From: Clusia tigrina
Taxonomy: Eukaryota; Arthropoda; Insecta; Diptera; Clusiidae
Length of the DNA stretch: 64,000 bases
NCBI GenBank assembly: GCA_920105625.2
Contig: OV050033.1
Span: 6,738,001 to 6,802,000, forward strand
Reading direction: 5' to 3'
Position numbers and translations under genes: made by a program. Position 1 is the first letter of the stretch, and each line of letters starts with the position of its first letter. Below, piece by piece: positions 1 to 11,023 of this stretch. The notes under the pieces were generated by a model that saw only the letters and a program-made list of their open reading frames with translations, was not told the origin of the DNA and did not search any database.

Positions 1-405
1 TTTGTGTTGATGTTGGTACGAAGAGACTCAAAGTCCTTCACCACTTCAAATGTGCGATTGCCAACATAGACGTTTTCTGCAAGACGCGAAGACTTTTTGT
101 TTGTTGGCAAAATACACTTTGTCTTGCCCTCGTTCACCACGAAACCCACTTTTGCCGCTCTAGACTGGAGTAAGTCGAACATACGGTACGGCTGTTGTGG
201 CAGACGATGTCGATATCGTCGACGTATGCCAGCAACATGACTCTATTGTAGAAAATAGTACCTTGTCGATTCAGCTTGGCCGGCCGAAATAATTTTTTCC
301 AGTAGGAGGTTGAGGAAATCGCAAGAGAGGGAATCGCTTCGACTGAAACCTCATATGGTGTCGAACGGCTCGGAGAGGTTTATTCTCACGAAGCTTGCAG
401 GGATG
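1..405 (-). pseudogene. RTE-type non-LTR retrotransposon, reverse transcriptase fragment
   Basis: The reverse complement translates, across at least two frame changes, into the middle of an RT. In order it shows an NLSEPFDT-like stretch, motif B with DSLSC and LLLEKII, the catalytic box as AYVDDIDIV (YVDD where YADD is usual), VVNEGKTK (motif D region) and FEVVKDF before the window edge. A TGA stop sits just before the GFSRSDSLSC motif B. It is clearly the same family as the RT at 59,745-61,328, which has the same blocks in the same order. The stop and frame changes make it dead. It runs off the left edge, so its C-terminus is not visible. Confidence 0.88.
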
Positions 406-849
406 CTCAACGTCTTACTGCACAGCAGTATTAGTTTAGCGGACACAAGTTTAATGGAAGTATTAGTTTAGCATATCCACTTCCCCCCTTCGATAAGATT
501 ATTTTTAGTTGTATCTTTTTAAATATTCTCCATTTTGTGAAGAAAGATGAAAGGTGTCCACTGCCCCAAATTTCAGTAAGCATATAAAAGAGGTATATCC
601 GAAATACTGGTCCTTAGAATTTCATTCCGACCCTTCATTGACTTCAGTGCAGATCAGTCAGAGGTGATACGATAGAGGATAGGGTAGTTTAGTAAATAGA
701 ATTCACAATTCAAGGGAGCCAAGCTCATAGTCAACTGATAGTAAAGAACTAGAAAACTGAACTTTAGGTTAAGGAGAGTGTGAGCAACATACAAATGCAA
801 AAGCTAATCTTGTTTGGCGTCACATAAAGATGATTATAGTCTAACTTAT
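406..849. other. Non-coding stretch between RT relic and minisatellite
   Basis: No coding frame is convincing here. The first 60 bases may still be retroelement sequence too decayed to align by eye. A TATAAAAG box lies at about 583-590. Nothing downstream of it looks like a gene, so I do not call a promoter. Confidence 0.4.
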
Positions 850-1775
850 GGCTTATCACTTCTCTGTAATGACTCCTCAGTAATGACTTCTCTGTGATGA
901 TCTCTGTTTAATGACTTCTCTGTAACGACTTCTCTGTAATAACTTCTCTCTAATGACTTCTCTGTGATGATCTCTGTTTAATGACTTCTCTGTAATGATT
1001 TCTCTGAAAAGACTTCCCTGTAATGACTTCTCTGTAATGAATTCTTTGAAATGACTTCCTTGTAATGACATCTCTGTAATGACTTCTCTGTTATGAATTC
1101 TCTGTAATGTTTTCTCTCTAGTGACTTATCTGTAATGACTTCTCTGTAATGAATTCTTTGAAATGACTTCCTTGTAATGACATCTCTGTGATGATCTCTG
1201 TTTAATGACTTCTCTGTCATGACTTCTCTATAATGACTTATCTGTGATGACTTCTCTGTGATGATCTCTGTTTAATGACTTCCTTGTAATGACTTCTCTG
1301 TAACGACTTCTCTGTAATAACTTCTCTCTAATGACTTCTCTGTGATGATCTCTGTTTAATGACTTCCTTGTAATGACTTCTCTGTAACGACTTCTCTGTA
1401 ATAATTTCTCTCTAATGACTTCTCTGTGATGATCTCTGTTTAATGACTTCCTTGTAATGACTTCTCTGTAACGACTTCTCTGTAATGACTTCTCTGTAAT
1501 GAATTCTTTGAAATGACTTCCTTGTAGTGACATCTCTGTAATGACTGTTATGAATTCTCTGTAATGATTTCTCTCTAGTGACTTATCTGTAATGAATTCT
1601 CTGTAATAACTTCTCTCTAATGACTATATCTCTGATGACTTCTCTCTGATGATCTCTGTTTAATAACTTCTCTGTCATGACTTCTCTGTGATGATCTCTG
1701 TGCAATGACTTATCTGTGATGACTTCTCTGTGATGATCTCTATTTAATGACTTCTCTGTAATGACGTCTCATTAA
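850..1775. repeat. Minisatellite, 15-bp unit with 84-bp higher-order repeat
   Basis: About 60 degenerate copies of a 15-bp unit close to ATGACTTCTCTGTAA are laid head to tail. Variants ending GATGATCTCTGTTTA break the simple period. A higher-order unit of 84 bp is visible: TAACGACTTCTCTG starts at 1,301, 1,385 and 1,469, and the first two units differ at one base by eye. A second composite block (about 1,036-1,135) recurs at about 1,496-1,590. Because 15 and 84 are multiples of three, the minus strand stays open for up to 101 codons of an EVITEKSLQRSHYR-like repeat. Those frames are a by-product and not genes. Confidence 0.95.
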
Positions 1776-3714
1776 ACACTAATTTAAGGATTATCGATGT
1801 TTAGTGTTAAATGACATCTCAAGACTAGTTCGTCTAGCTAAACTTCCTTATAAGTCTGTCTGTCTGTGTCTATAGAGTAAACATCTCTGGCTATGCAAGA
1901 TATTCAACTGCTTTTTTAAATTGTTTCAATATATTTTCATCTAAATTCCTCAAACTTGAAAGCAATAAATGCGAACAAGAGAAAAAAACAAAAAGCACAT
2001 CCTTTTAACTGCGTGGGTATTGTAAGAGTGTTTCTCCAGCATGTGCGTCAGTGAAATATGGAAAGAAATTGTCTAGTCGCTGGCAGAGAGCGGGGAAAAT
2101 TAATGCATTTCTATGACGGTCTGCGTCTTGGATCCGCTGGAAATACCCCCGGGCGTGTACAAATTGCAAATGTCAAAATCATCTTTGCAACTTTATGTGA
2201 AAAATTACAAACTACAACTAAATAAATGTGCTTATAAATAAGGAGTGTCATAATATGGGAGCCAGTGAGGGAGAAGCGATAGCAAAGGATGCCAGCCAGC
2301 GTGGCGTAAGAAATGCGTTGGCTCCGCCATCATTCATCGAGACTCGGAAACTCACACTGCAACTGCTAAAAAACACATTTATGGAATTATTTACAAAGAG
2401 TTCAAATTAAATTCGCAGCATGTCAGGCAACCGCAAACGGAGGGAAAACAGTTCAAAAGTTGAAATTGAAATGTCAATGGAATTTTTGTGTGAACTTTAA
2501 AATGCCGAAAAAATGGACACCCCAATAATGAGATCTAAAGCGTAAAGCAGTGGTGGAGTTGAAAAATTTACAAAAGGGGATTCTTGGAAGATTGAAAGAT
2601 GCGAGGTGCATTGTTACTCCATTCACAATTTGATCAGAGTAGAAATTAAGATTTCACACTTTAAATCTGAATTATTTGTATTAAATATCAGGAAGTTGCT
2701 ATAAACACATATAAATTCCTCAAGGCGGAATGCTTAAATCAAAGCTAACCAAGGAATAAATGTTGTCCATTGCACCGTTAAGATTGTAGGAGCATTGTTA
2801 CTCCATTACACGTCATCATGATCCTACTTTCTTTATGGTTACTTTAGATTATCCCCGAAGGAACAGCTTCGGGGGTCTAAAAACTACACCAAATTTCGCG
2901 CTGGATACAATCTTGAATCTACCTCCAATATATGGTTTTGCAGGGAGTCTCACGGCTAGATTTGCAGGTAGATTATTCGCCGCTGGGCAATTTAGTATTA
3001 GATCTTGTGGACTAAACTCTGTAGGTATCGGTCTCATAATAAACACAGAACAGAATTAATTGGGTCCTTGCGAGTATTTTAAATATCCAAACCATGTCAA
3101 AGGGGTCTCCACCCCCATATGACATCCGCGATTCCGCCACTGTCATCCATTTGTAAGCACACACCAGTGAATGTCCTGCTGGAGCGTCGAAGAAGCATTA
3201 CAACTGATTCCTTTGTTAGCAATCTGTGCTGACTGAATTCGTTCTGTCAGGAGAGTGGATTTGGCTTGTCAGTGCAATGAAAATCCTTGCCTACCCACAA
3301 GTCGAAGCAGCTTTCATGGGAAGGAAGGCATGCTTCGACGTTCTTCGTACTATTTTCATTTTCACCTATATTTGCATATTGTAAGTAAGTGTGGCAAACG
3401 GAAAAGAGGGATATTGAAAGATTGAATGTGGTAAAGAATTCTTCTTTGTGAAACAAAATGTTACCAAGAAAATGTTTAGAAAAGATTTGGCATCTTGGAG
3501 TGGAAGATTTGAAATAGCTTACTGGTTGGGGCCACTTTTTGGATATCCTTCTAAACAATTGGAACTGGGCTTGCTACTTTAGGTGTATATTTTTCATTCT
3601 ATGTTATACTCGAATTTGTTGTGAATTTAGTTTACTCAGACTGCCCTTTGAGGCCAATCTCGACAGCAGTGCGTTATGCCTAAACCCTTGCAAATATGAC
3701 TAGTAACTTCAGTA
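1776..3714. other. Non-coding stretch, no gene recognised
   Basis: AT-rich sequence with short open frames only. The frame at 2,228-2,410 (+) has no recognisable domain. On the minus strand 2,849-3,037 has an ATG and 62 codons rich in proline (LPAKPYIGGRFKIV), which could be a remnant of a repeat, but I cannot name it. A small GC-rich hairpin at 2,853-2,874 lies at its end. Confidence 0.4.
2853..2874. repeat. Short GC-rich hairpin
   Basis: CCCCGAAG and CTTCGGGG form a perfect 8-bp stem around a 6-base loop in otherwise AT-rich DNA. Its role is unknown. In this eukaryotic context it is not read as a bacterial terminator. Confidence 0.7.
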
Positions 3715-4160
3715 TGGCAGTTGAAGTTACCAACGGAGTTGGACTTGTTTGTTCTGAATGTTTGTCAACGGATTGGCGATTGGACATTTTGGTTCACTTC
3801 GCAATGTCCTGGCACTATGGCAGGGAATCTATTGAAATCAATCAATAGAGTGGAATTGCATTTGGTGAATGTTTGTAAGAGGATTGGTGATTGGACATTT
3901 TGGTTCACTGGTGATTGGACATCCTGGCACTATGTCACGGATGAGTCATTTCATTACTGTTGAAACTAAGAACGGAGTTGGAGTTGTGTCTTCTGAATGT
4001 TCATGAAACGATTGGCGGTAGGGCAGACTTTTTGTCTATACCCATAGTCCTGGCACTATGTCACGGAAGAGGCATTTCATTTCCATTGAAACTAACAACA
4101 CAGTGGAGTTGTATTTTGTAAATGTAGGTTCTTTCGATACTCATAGTCCTGGCACCATTG
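3715..4160. repeat. Degenerate tandem repeat, unit about 100-125 bp, four copies
   Basis: The words CTGGCAC(T/C)AT recur at about 3,810, 3,924, 4,050 and 4,150. Each is preceded by GATTGG-rich sequence and followed by CACGGA and CATTTCATT-like words, then GTTGAAACTAA.AACG.AGTTG. The copies differ by substitutions and indels, so the array is old. The 80-codon frame at 3,721-3,963 only reflects two copies of the unit. Confidence 0.85.
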
Positions 4161-4655
4161 TCATCAAATAGTAAGTTCATTTGTTTTCCCAGCTTGGCTG
4201 CTTTCTCCTATTATTCCCTCCTATTCACTCCAGTCAAACTTCATCCATCTTTGCTGTTTATTTTGCAAGTTGCTTCATTTATCACCCACTTCACCAGCCG
4301 GGTACAGACTACATATGTAAACATATATGGATACATATGCACACTTTTCCACGGAAACAAACAGTGTTCGAGTGCTTTGAGACTCTCGCGAAAACCGCCA
4401 CAAAAGCCTTTTTGTATATTTTATCGGATCGGGAATGATTTTTAGATTAATTTTAAAAACCGAAATGTGTCAGGACCATTAGCGCAGGAAGCCGAAATTG
4501 AAAATTTATATTCATCAAAATTTGCGTTTTATAACAGTGTCAGACACAGAGTCCACAGAGCCGAGCACACTCATAAAGCAACACTTAAAATTCCCACACA
4601 ATTCTCCGGCAGCGTTGGGTGGTAGGCACTCCGCTGCCTGGTGCCGTTGGTTGAC
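4161..4655. other. Non-coding stretch
   Basis: Two overlapping open frames (4,158-4,445 and 4,181-4,438, both +) encode hydrophobic, low-information sequence with no domain I recognise. I see nothing else. Confidence 0.4.
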
Positions 4656-4783
4656 AGTCGTCAGCATCGCCACCATCAACACCATCGTCAGCATCAAAAC
4701 CATCATCATCATTGTCATCGTTATCATCATCGTCATCGTCATCATCATCGTCATCGTCATCATCATCGTCATTCTCATCGTCA
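4656..4783. repeat. (ATC)n/(GTC)n trinucleotide microsatellite
   Basis: Interrupted runs of CATCAT and CGTCATC continue for more than 100 bases, densest from about 4,699. They open long frames on both strands (poly-Ile/Val and His-rich on plus, Met/Thr on minus), which should not be taken as genes. Short GT-rich runs follow at 4,862-4,895. Confidence 0.95.
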
Positions 4784-7050
4784 ACACAAACAAGTAATGA
4801 ATTCCAAATTTAGCGAATTCGCTCATTCACCGCTCACCGTTCGCCATTCAAGGGTCGCAGGAGTGTGTGTGTTCTCGTGTGAGTGTGTGTGTTTGGGTAC
4901 TTTATGCGTAGTAATTGAGTTCTGCCCTAATTTCATTCAGCAACCGCGCGCCATTGGTTCCGCCACCCAAACCGCCCCCAACTGAAGCTTGCCTGGTTTT
5001 GAATATAAATATTAAATGGGTGTGCATGGGTTCTTATTTTCTATTTAGGTTAAATCACCTCAGGATAGGTACGAGTGTCAGCATAAACTGAAATTGTATC
5101 TGGAGTGGTGCGGTTAATGGCCCAGCCAAGGGGGAGCTGCATCACAATTATATATACGTATAAAATTAAACTCGTATATTGTGTTCTGCTGTTCAAAAAC
5201 TTCGAAACCTCTTTCAATTTATTTCAGCGAAATCGATTTTTGGGGGATTTCTTTTTCTATTAAGGCAACCTACTTGTGATATTTTTCAAGTGGTTCAAAT
5301 CACGTGAAAAAAGTCTCTTTTGTATATATTCAAATCACAACTCTCTCTTCACGCCACTCAGTGATGTGAACTATTCGCATCAAACTTATTACAGGAAGCC
5401 ATCGGACTATAGGGATGATACATTAGATAACTGAATGTAGTCCTTTAGGAAATACCTCCCAGCCCACCCATTGTTCTCCACTTTATACACAATGTGGTGC
5501 CCCAACCAAGCTCAATAGTAGATGAAAACACCATAATTACCCCACAACAAAATGAGATCTTGTCACAGGCGTAGTATAAACGCATGTGCGGGTAAATTTG
5601 TGGGTGTGGTCACACACTGCAGTACTTGTAATTGTAGTTCAAAGGATATCAAAGGTTGCTTGTATCTCAGTTGTCACTGGCAACACTTACCATCGACATA
5701 ATTGCTGCGGTGGTGATGACACACAAAATAACTGCATAAAATGTGCATCAAAGCTGCACTGACCGCAGGCTGCAGGACATGCCCCAATGACTCCGTTCGA
5801 ACATGTTGTATTAATTCCGAAATTGCTCACAACTACAATTTGACTGCGGTCGAGGCAGTTTAGCCAGAGAATTAGCCAATTGGTGGTAGTAGAAATCAAT
5901 TGGATGGCAAAATTGAAGCACACCAGGATGCGCGCTGGCACAAAATAAAACACCATGGTTGAAAACAGCAGTTGACCTTGGCCTGACCAGCCTGATATTT
6001 CCACCTGCTTCTGTCAGAAGAGCGGAAAGTGTGTCCTGCCATTTTTATTAAAGTTTTAAGTAATTTTTGATTTCCTTCCTTGCATAATACACATTTCCCT
6101 CTCTGTGTCCTTGCACTGCCTCACGAAATGCCGTTTCGCAGAATTTCACTTGTAAATTATTCGCTTGTCTTTCATTCCACATTCCTTTGTTCCTTTATGA
6201 TGGATTCACACCTGCGTCGCCGAAACAAATTCTTTTTTATGTTTTCTTTTTGGCAGTTTCGATTCTTGGCGTTTTTATGTGAATTGCTACAAATTGTGTT
6301 TGCGTGGGGGAATTGTGAACAACAAAGAGGATTTTGTGTCCTGCAGTCATCGCCTTCGCGTAGTTTTCAATACTCGTTGCTTATTAAAAGCTGAGAGCAC
6401 CGAAGGACGATTCTAATTGGTAATATGACGATGTCCGTGAAAACTCATCAGTCTTAAATTAGTGCTCCGACTCAATTAGTGGACCTCTTCTAATGAAACT
6501 CCGTGCACATTTTCCTTGCGGAAGGTTAATTAAAACATGGAAAATATAAAAAATGGACATTTCTTTATTAAAGAAAAGGAATTCAGGAATTCAATAAAAG
6601 CAAATAAAATTGGAAATAAAGTTGACAAGAAAATAAATGCATAAATTGAGGACACCTACGCCAGCTCATTCGGACGCTTAGTAACAGACTGGAATATCAT
6701 TTTGACAGCTGCACATAGGCATGGTAATCCCCCTACTTTTGGTCATACATCAAACATGTTTCTGGTTGTCGTGTTCAATTTGTAAATGTGACGGAAGTGG
6801 GCGTCCTGGGGACACCGTAAAATATTTTTCAATTTGATTTATGAACTTTACGACAAAAGGTGTCACAATATGGGCAGCCAGAGGGAGGGAAGGAGGAGAT
6901 GGCTTCATTAAAGTGACACGAATGAATGCAGGATATTATTTTCATAGAGACATATACACAGAAATGTCAATCAGCCTTACAGAGGGAAGCTTCCTTAATT
7001 GGGTGTTAGAGTGCTTTGTTGATTTTCTTGGCTACAGACTCTCCATGGAA
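4784..7050. other. Non-coding stretch, one doubtful minus-strand open frame
   Basis: No gene is supported. The frame at 5,687-6,004 (-) ends in a stretch with five cysteines (TTCSNGVIGACPAACGQCSF, then a further C) and is overlapped at its 3' end by a perfect GTAAGT donor-like word. The donor would cut into the stop codon, and no partner exon is evident. The frame at 6,080-6,394 (+) contains a TTTTTGGCAG acceptor-like site but low-information sequence after it. The rest is AT-rich with no structure seen. Confidence 0.35.
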
Positions 7051-7132
7051 TGGTTGTAGGGACTGGTTGTAGGAACTAGTTGTATAGACTGGTTATAGAG
7101 ACTGGTTGTAGGGGCTGGTTGTAGGGACAGGA
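7051..7132. repeat. Short minisatellite, unit about 13-15 bp
   Basis: GACTGGTTGTAGG and close variants (GAACTAGTTGTAT, GACTGGTTATAGA, GGCTGGTTGTAGG) repeat about six times head to tail. Confidence 0.9.
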
Positions 7133-9194
7133 AACCTGGTTTTGTTGATACTTGTAGATTCAGTCGCTGGAAAGAAGTAGCACAATAGCTTGAATGAAAT
7201 TAGTTTATGTTTTTTGTTATATCTTCCACCATACATTAGGCCTGGAAAGAGGGATTGGAGAATGAGTACTAGCAACTGAGGATTTCGAGTCGGAAATTAG
7301 TTTGGAATGCGTTTTTAGTCAATAAATAATTCTCTGCCTCTTTTTTAATTTAACTATTGTACAAGTCCTTCTATTGCTTCACCATTACTTATAACCACAG
7401 CGGGCAAATCACAGTTCCACCAATCTTTTCAACCTTTACGTACCGCCTTGCTGCTTTCCAGATTGCATTACCTTCTCAGTCCTTCTAATAAGTAGTCCAT
7501 AACAAACTCCCGTCAAAGTCGTAGGCATTCCATACCCCCCTTAACTATGCGCCTTCCCATATCCCACCATCTACTCACTCGGCGTTTAAACATGATCAGC
7601 TGTTGGCGTAATTTATTTGGCCTCGCCCCATGTACACAAAGTGTTCACTTACATGCCCACATTTGGTTTTTACTCGCATTTTGTTTTAATTACGGCATTT
7701 CGGCGGGACTGCCGCTGCCAACAGGCGTCGGTAAGGCCTAATTACGCTACACTCCACGTTGAGGGTTGTAGCTTAGCTGCATTTCGGCGCTTGTTGGGCT
7801 TTTCGTGGAAATTATGCTCGTTTAACTTTTGCTCTCCACGCTGGAATAACCATTTACAGTTCTTGTGTGCTGAGAATGCATTTGTTGGCTCTGTGTCCTA
7901 ATTACCAGGACTGTGGATGGGTAATTATTCCATCAGCTGGTGAAATGGGAGACTTAAATGTGGCCCTGGCAAAAACGAAACGATTGTAGTGACGGTAGCA
8001 AACAAGCAGAAAGGCAAGTGCTAAATAAATTGATGTTTGGTGGTTACCAATTATGACGGAGGTGTTGGCAGAAAATGGTTTTTGAGCAGTGACAAAGTTG
8101 GTTCTACGCCGCGCGAAACATTCTTCTCTTATGTCAGGAGGAAGTGACTAAAATGTTAGAAGGAGTGTTACTAGTGAACTGCTGACTAAGCCCAATTTAA
8201 ACAGCAACAATGAATAAATTTGATTTTGACCCGAGTAGTGGGCCCTTTTTTCTCAAAGGGCGCTTCACTTTGCAATTTTGCACTTTTCACATTAGATTTC
8301 GCCAATTACTTTCTTCAGTTTCCCGTCCTTTCGCACTAATTGCCAATGCTACTCTATGTAAGAGGCAGCAGTTGGCAAAGGCTATGCCTGTTATTTCCGT
8401 TGGTTTCTTCTTTCACTAGCTAGGAGAGACTGCAGACTTTTGGCAAGACTGATGATCATTTTTCACAAATTTTCAAAGTAGCTTTTCAAGTAGAATCTTT
8501 CCTTCGAATTTAAAGGATTTTTGCACACTTTTCTCCCTCCATCTTTGCACATTTCTCCTGTTGAGTCTTGTCCTTCATCTTCTTTTAAAGACTTCGCCCG
8601 ACCTTGATTCGAGAAGTTGATTAGCGGAGCTAATTACCGAATTTGATATTTCGATGCTAATTGACAATTTTTTTGAGCAAAATTTCCCTTCATCCAATAA
8701 TTCGCTTAAAGGCTTTCAGACCTTTCCTATCAATCATTCCTGATATTATAATTCTATTGTGTTTCTTTGTGTTTGCACAGCTCTTCGTTTATGCCACTCA
8801 TTAAAAATATGTTTACGCTACGCTGACGTCATTTCGTCAAGGAGACATTCGAATAAAGGCAAATTGATTAGCTACTTCTTCGTTGAGAGCTGCCAAATTC
8901 ATTGGCAACGGCATTAGGCAAATTCAAAAGGACGTATTGATTTTCGGTGGCACAGCCTCAGTGTCATTGGTTGCGTCATATCCTGTTGTGTATGTAGAAA
9001 TATTCTATTTTAAGGACCTATTATCAAACGAGAAAACAAAGAAAAGGAAGAATAATACGAAGATTAATTAAACAGAAATGCGGGGAGAATAATAGGAATA
9101 CATCATGTGTAATCTTGGGGATGGTGACAACGACTGAAAGCGGCTTTTATTATACAAAAGGAAGAGACAGATGCGGAAGTGATATTAGTGGGAA
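7133..9194. other. Non-coding stretch
   Basis: AT-rich with short open frames (7,547-7,741; 7,617-7,901; 8,210-8,419; 8,883-9,071, all +), none with a domain or initiation context I trust. A GTAAGG donor-like word at about 7,730 follows one of them, without a matching downstream exon. TTAATT-rich words are frequent, as in fly non-coding DNA. Confidence 0.4.
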
Positions 9195-9344
9195 ATTATA
9201 AGGCTATAAAAACAGAGCAGTGCTATACTCGTTTATGCTTAAAGGCTTTAAATGATTACTAAAGAAACTTTATGATGCTTCTTTAGTATTCGTTTAAAGC
9301 ATTAATAAAGATATAGCAATGCTCTGTGTTTATAGCCTTATAAT
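9195..9344. repeat. Imperfect 150-bp inverted repeat (long hairpin)
   Basis: The left arm, 9,195-9,266, begins ATTATAAGGCTATAAA. The right arm, 9,279-9,344, ends TTTATAGCCTTATAAT and pairs with it over almost its whole length, around a 12-base loop. The outer 16 bases pair with no mismatch, and mismatches and a small bulge lie further in. The arms are 72 and 66 bases. It could be a foldback or MITE-like element, an inverted duplication, or the template of a long hairpin RNA. I see no transposase gene and no clear target duplication beside it. Confidence 0.85.
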
Positions 9345-9539
9345 CTTCTTTTTTATATAAGCATATTTTCATATAGTAAATAACTGGAGCATTTTCTTAT
9401 ACCTTGAAGATACTTCATTGTTCGTTGTAGCTCTCCAAGCAATTCTATGAAGCCTTCCATAGTAATCTATATATCTATCCATATTATTACTTTCAACCCA
9501 AAATTATGTTTGTATGTTTGTTATCGCCAAGTTCTAAAA

Positions 9540-9870
9540 CTAATTGAGGTCTCCAGAAGGTTTTAGTCTTATTCCCAAGACCTTGTGAGTACTCTTTTTC
9601 GACTACATGGATATACTCGTATATCTCATGAAGATTTTAGTCTTACTCCCAACACCATGTGAGTTCTCTTTTTCCACTGCATGGATAGATATCTCAAGAA
9701 GGTTTTAGTCTTAGTCCCAAGACCATGTGAGCTCTCTTTTTGCACTCTATGGATCGCGGTCTCCAGAAGGTTTCAGTGCCACTCACAAGACCATGTGAGT
9801 ACTCTTTCTTCGCTCTATGGATCGAGGTCTCCAGAAGCTTTTAGTGTGACTCACAAGACCACCCTTTTTC
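9540..9870. repeat. Tandem repeat, 68-bp unit, about 4.5 copies
   Basis: The word TTTTAG (TTTCAG once) follows CCAGAAG/CAAGAAG at about 9,561, 9,635, 9,703, 9,771 and 9,839, giving spacings of 74, 68, 68 and 68. Each unit carries CCAAGACCATGTGAG-like, CTCTTTTT and CATGGAT-like words. Later copies switch from TCCCAAGACC to TCACAAGACC. Confidence 0.92.
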
Positions 9871-9929
9871 CATTCTAAGACCACAGGACTTTCCACTAGG
9901 TTGTATCAAGGATTCATACAGGTTCATTA

Positions 9930-10330
9930 TCTATTTCGCTGTAGAAATCCATAACTTCTTCTTGGAAACGATTTATTCAAATTAATGAAATGATTGAATG
10001 ATTTATTTCTTGAACTTCTGTTAAGGTGTGGATGAAGGTCGAATTTGAGTCAACGATTGATGTGTCCTTTTTCTTATATAAGTCCTCTTATATAAAGTCA
10101 TCTATAATATTGTCCTTTATAATTTTATCGTTCATTTCACTATTGAAATCCACAACTTCTGCTGAGGAAATGATTGACTCAAATGATTGATATGACTGAG
10201 TGATTTCATTCTTGAACTTCTGTGAAAGTGTGGAAAAGGTCAAGTTTGATTCGATGATTGATATGTCCCTCATCGTATATAAAGTGCTCTTGTATAAAGT
10301 CCTCGTATAGAAAGACCTCTATAAGAAAGT
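9930..10330. repeat. Two-copy tandem duplication (about 205 bp) plus short TATAAAGTC repeats
   Basis: GAAATCCA.AACTTCT begins both copies (about 9,943 and 10,146). Each continues through AAATGATTGA, TTCTTGAACTTCTGT, GTGTGGA.GAAGGTC or its relative, and GATTGAT(G/A)TGTCC. After each copy comes a cluster of TATAAAGTCCTC-like short repeats. The minus frame at 10,088-10,273 lies inside the second copy and has no recognisable domain. Confidence 0.85.
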
Positions 10331-10629
10331 CCTTTTAAAACTGTTCAACCTTTTACCAAAATTTTGGTTCATCAGCAATATAGTTTTACTTCTTCTTGAC
10401 CATTCTGTCGTACAATTTAATAGGGCCAAGAGCTGATTCTATTCTAGTATAAAGTACATTTTATTACAAAATCCTTTTTAGACTTGATTAAACTGCACTC
10501 GAATCTACTCAATCCAGTGCTAGAATAACCTCAGCTGTATTGAGGACTAAATATGACTGCTTATAATAAGGTCCAATTATATTGCAATTAAAGAGATCTT
10601 ATAGTCAATAGAAAGCGAAATTACTTTTA
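10331..10629. other. Non-coding stretch
   Basis: AT-rich sequence without an open frame of note. I see nothing in it. Confidence 0.4.
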
Positions 10630-10730
10630 TATGTTAGAAGATATCTACAATATCTTTATATTAGAAGATATCTATATAATTAGAAGATATCTATATAATA
10701 GATATGGAAGATATCTATATAATAGATGGG
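10630..10730. repeat. AT-rich tandem repeat around AGAAGATATCTATATAAT
   Basis: GAAGATATCTA occurs four or five times in 100 bases with spacings of about 20-30, separated by ATATAATTA or ATATAATAGATATG. The embedded AGATATCT is itself palindromic. Confidence 0.88.
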
Positions 10731-11023
10731 GAGGTCGGCATTAACGCAGATGTGAAAACCAAACAATAAAATTGCTGGAAATACAAACACCAACGAGACT
10801 TCTCTCCAGTTGTCATACCGGACAAATGGAAATCTGGAACATCAATAGATTGTATCGTAATCCGAAGAACTGAAGGATCAAGCAACTCAACCGCGCCTCT
10901 AACAAAACATTGATTCAATTTCATTATTCCGCTCCAACTACTGCAGTCAGATTTCTCACAGAAGTTTCCTCCCGCATAGTTTGGCTGCTCTATTGTGGTA
11001 ATTTTTCTCGCAAACCCCCCGGT
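10715..11023 (-). CDS. Candidate terminal exon, unknown protein
   Basis: On the minus strand a T-rich run (TTTGTTTTGTTTTGTTGTGTCAG) ending in a good acceptor-like CAG is followed directly by 102 open codons and a stop. The predicted peptide begins TGGFARKITTIEQPNYAGG, contains six cysteines and an even amino-acid mix (for example VELLDPSVLRITIQSIDVP), and ends near TSALMPTSPSII. There is no ATG at the 5' end, as expected if it is an internal or terminal exon in phase 0. I do not recognise the family. I found no upstream exon with a matching donor, and the stop overlaps the AT-rich array at 10,630-10,730. Chance is a real alternative. The evidence is frame length plus acceptor only. Confidence 0.28.
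   Translation of the reverse strand, partial: TGGFARKITTIEQPNYAGGNFCEKSDCSSWSGIMKLNQCFVRGAVELLDPSVLRITIQSIDVPDFHLSGMTTGEKSRWCLYFQQFYCLVFTSALMPTSPSII

Noticed and set aside
583..620. TATAAAAG box as a core promoter
   Set aside because: No initiator or gene downstream; the next feature is a minisatellite.
877..1533. Repeat protein on the minus strand (EVITEKSLQRSHYR units)
   Set aside because: The frame stays open only because the 15- and 84-bp units are multiples of three. No start, splice or flanking gene evidence.
4498..4985. Open frames rich in Ile/Val, His or Met/Thr
   Set aside because: They are translations of the (ATC)n/(GTC)n microsatellite in different frames.
5280..5310. GGTTCAAATC word like a tRNA B box
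   Set aside because: No A box or cloverleaf upstream, so no tRNA is supported.
5687..6004. Minus-strand frame with clustered cysteines and a GTAAGT donor-like word at its end
   Set aside because: The donor overlaps the stop codon of the frame, alternative frames are equally open, and no partner exon was found.
9540..9870. Possible CRISPR-like direct repeats
   Set aside because: The units are 68 bp head to tail without unique spacers of constant length, and the genome is eukaryotic.
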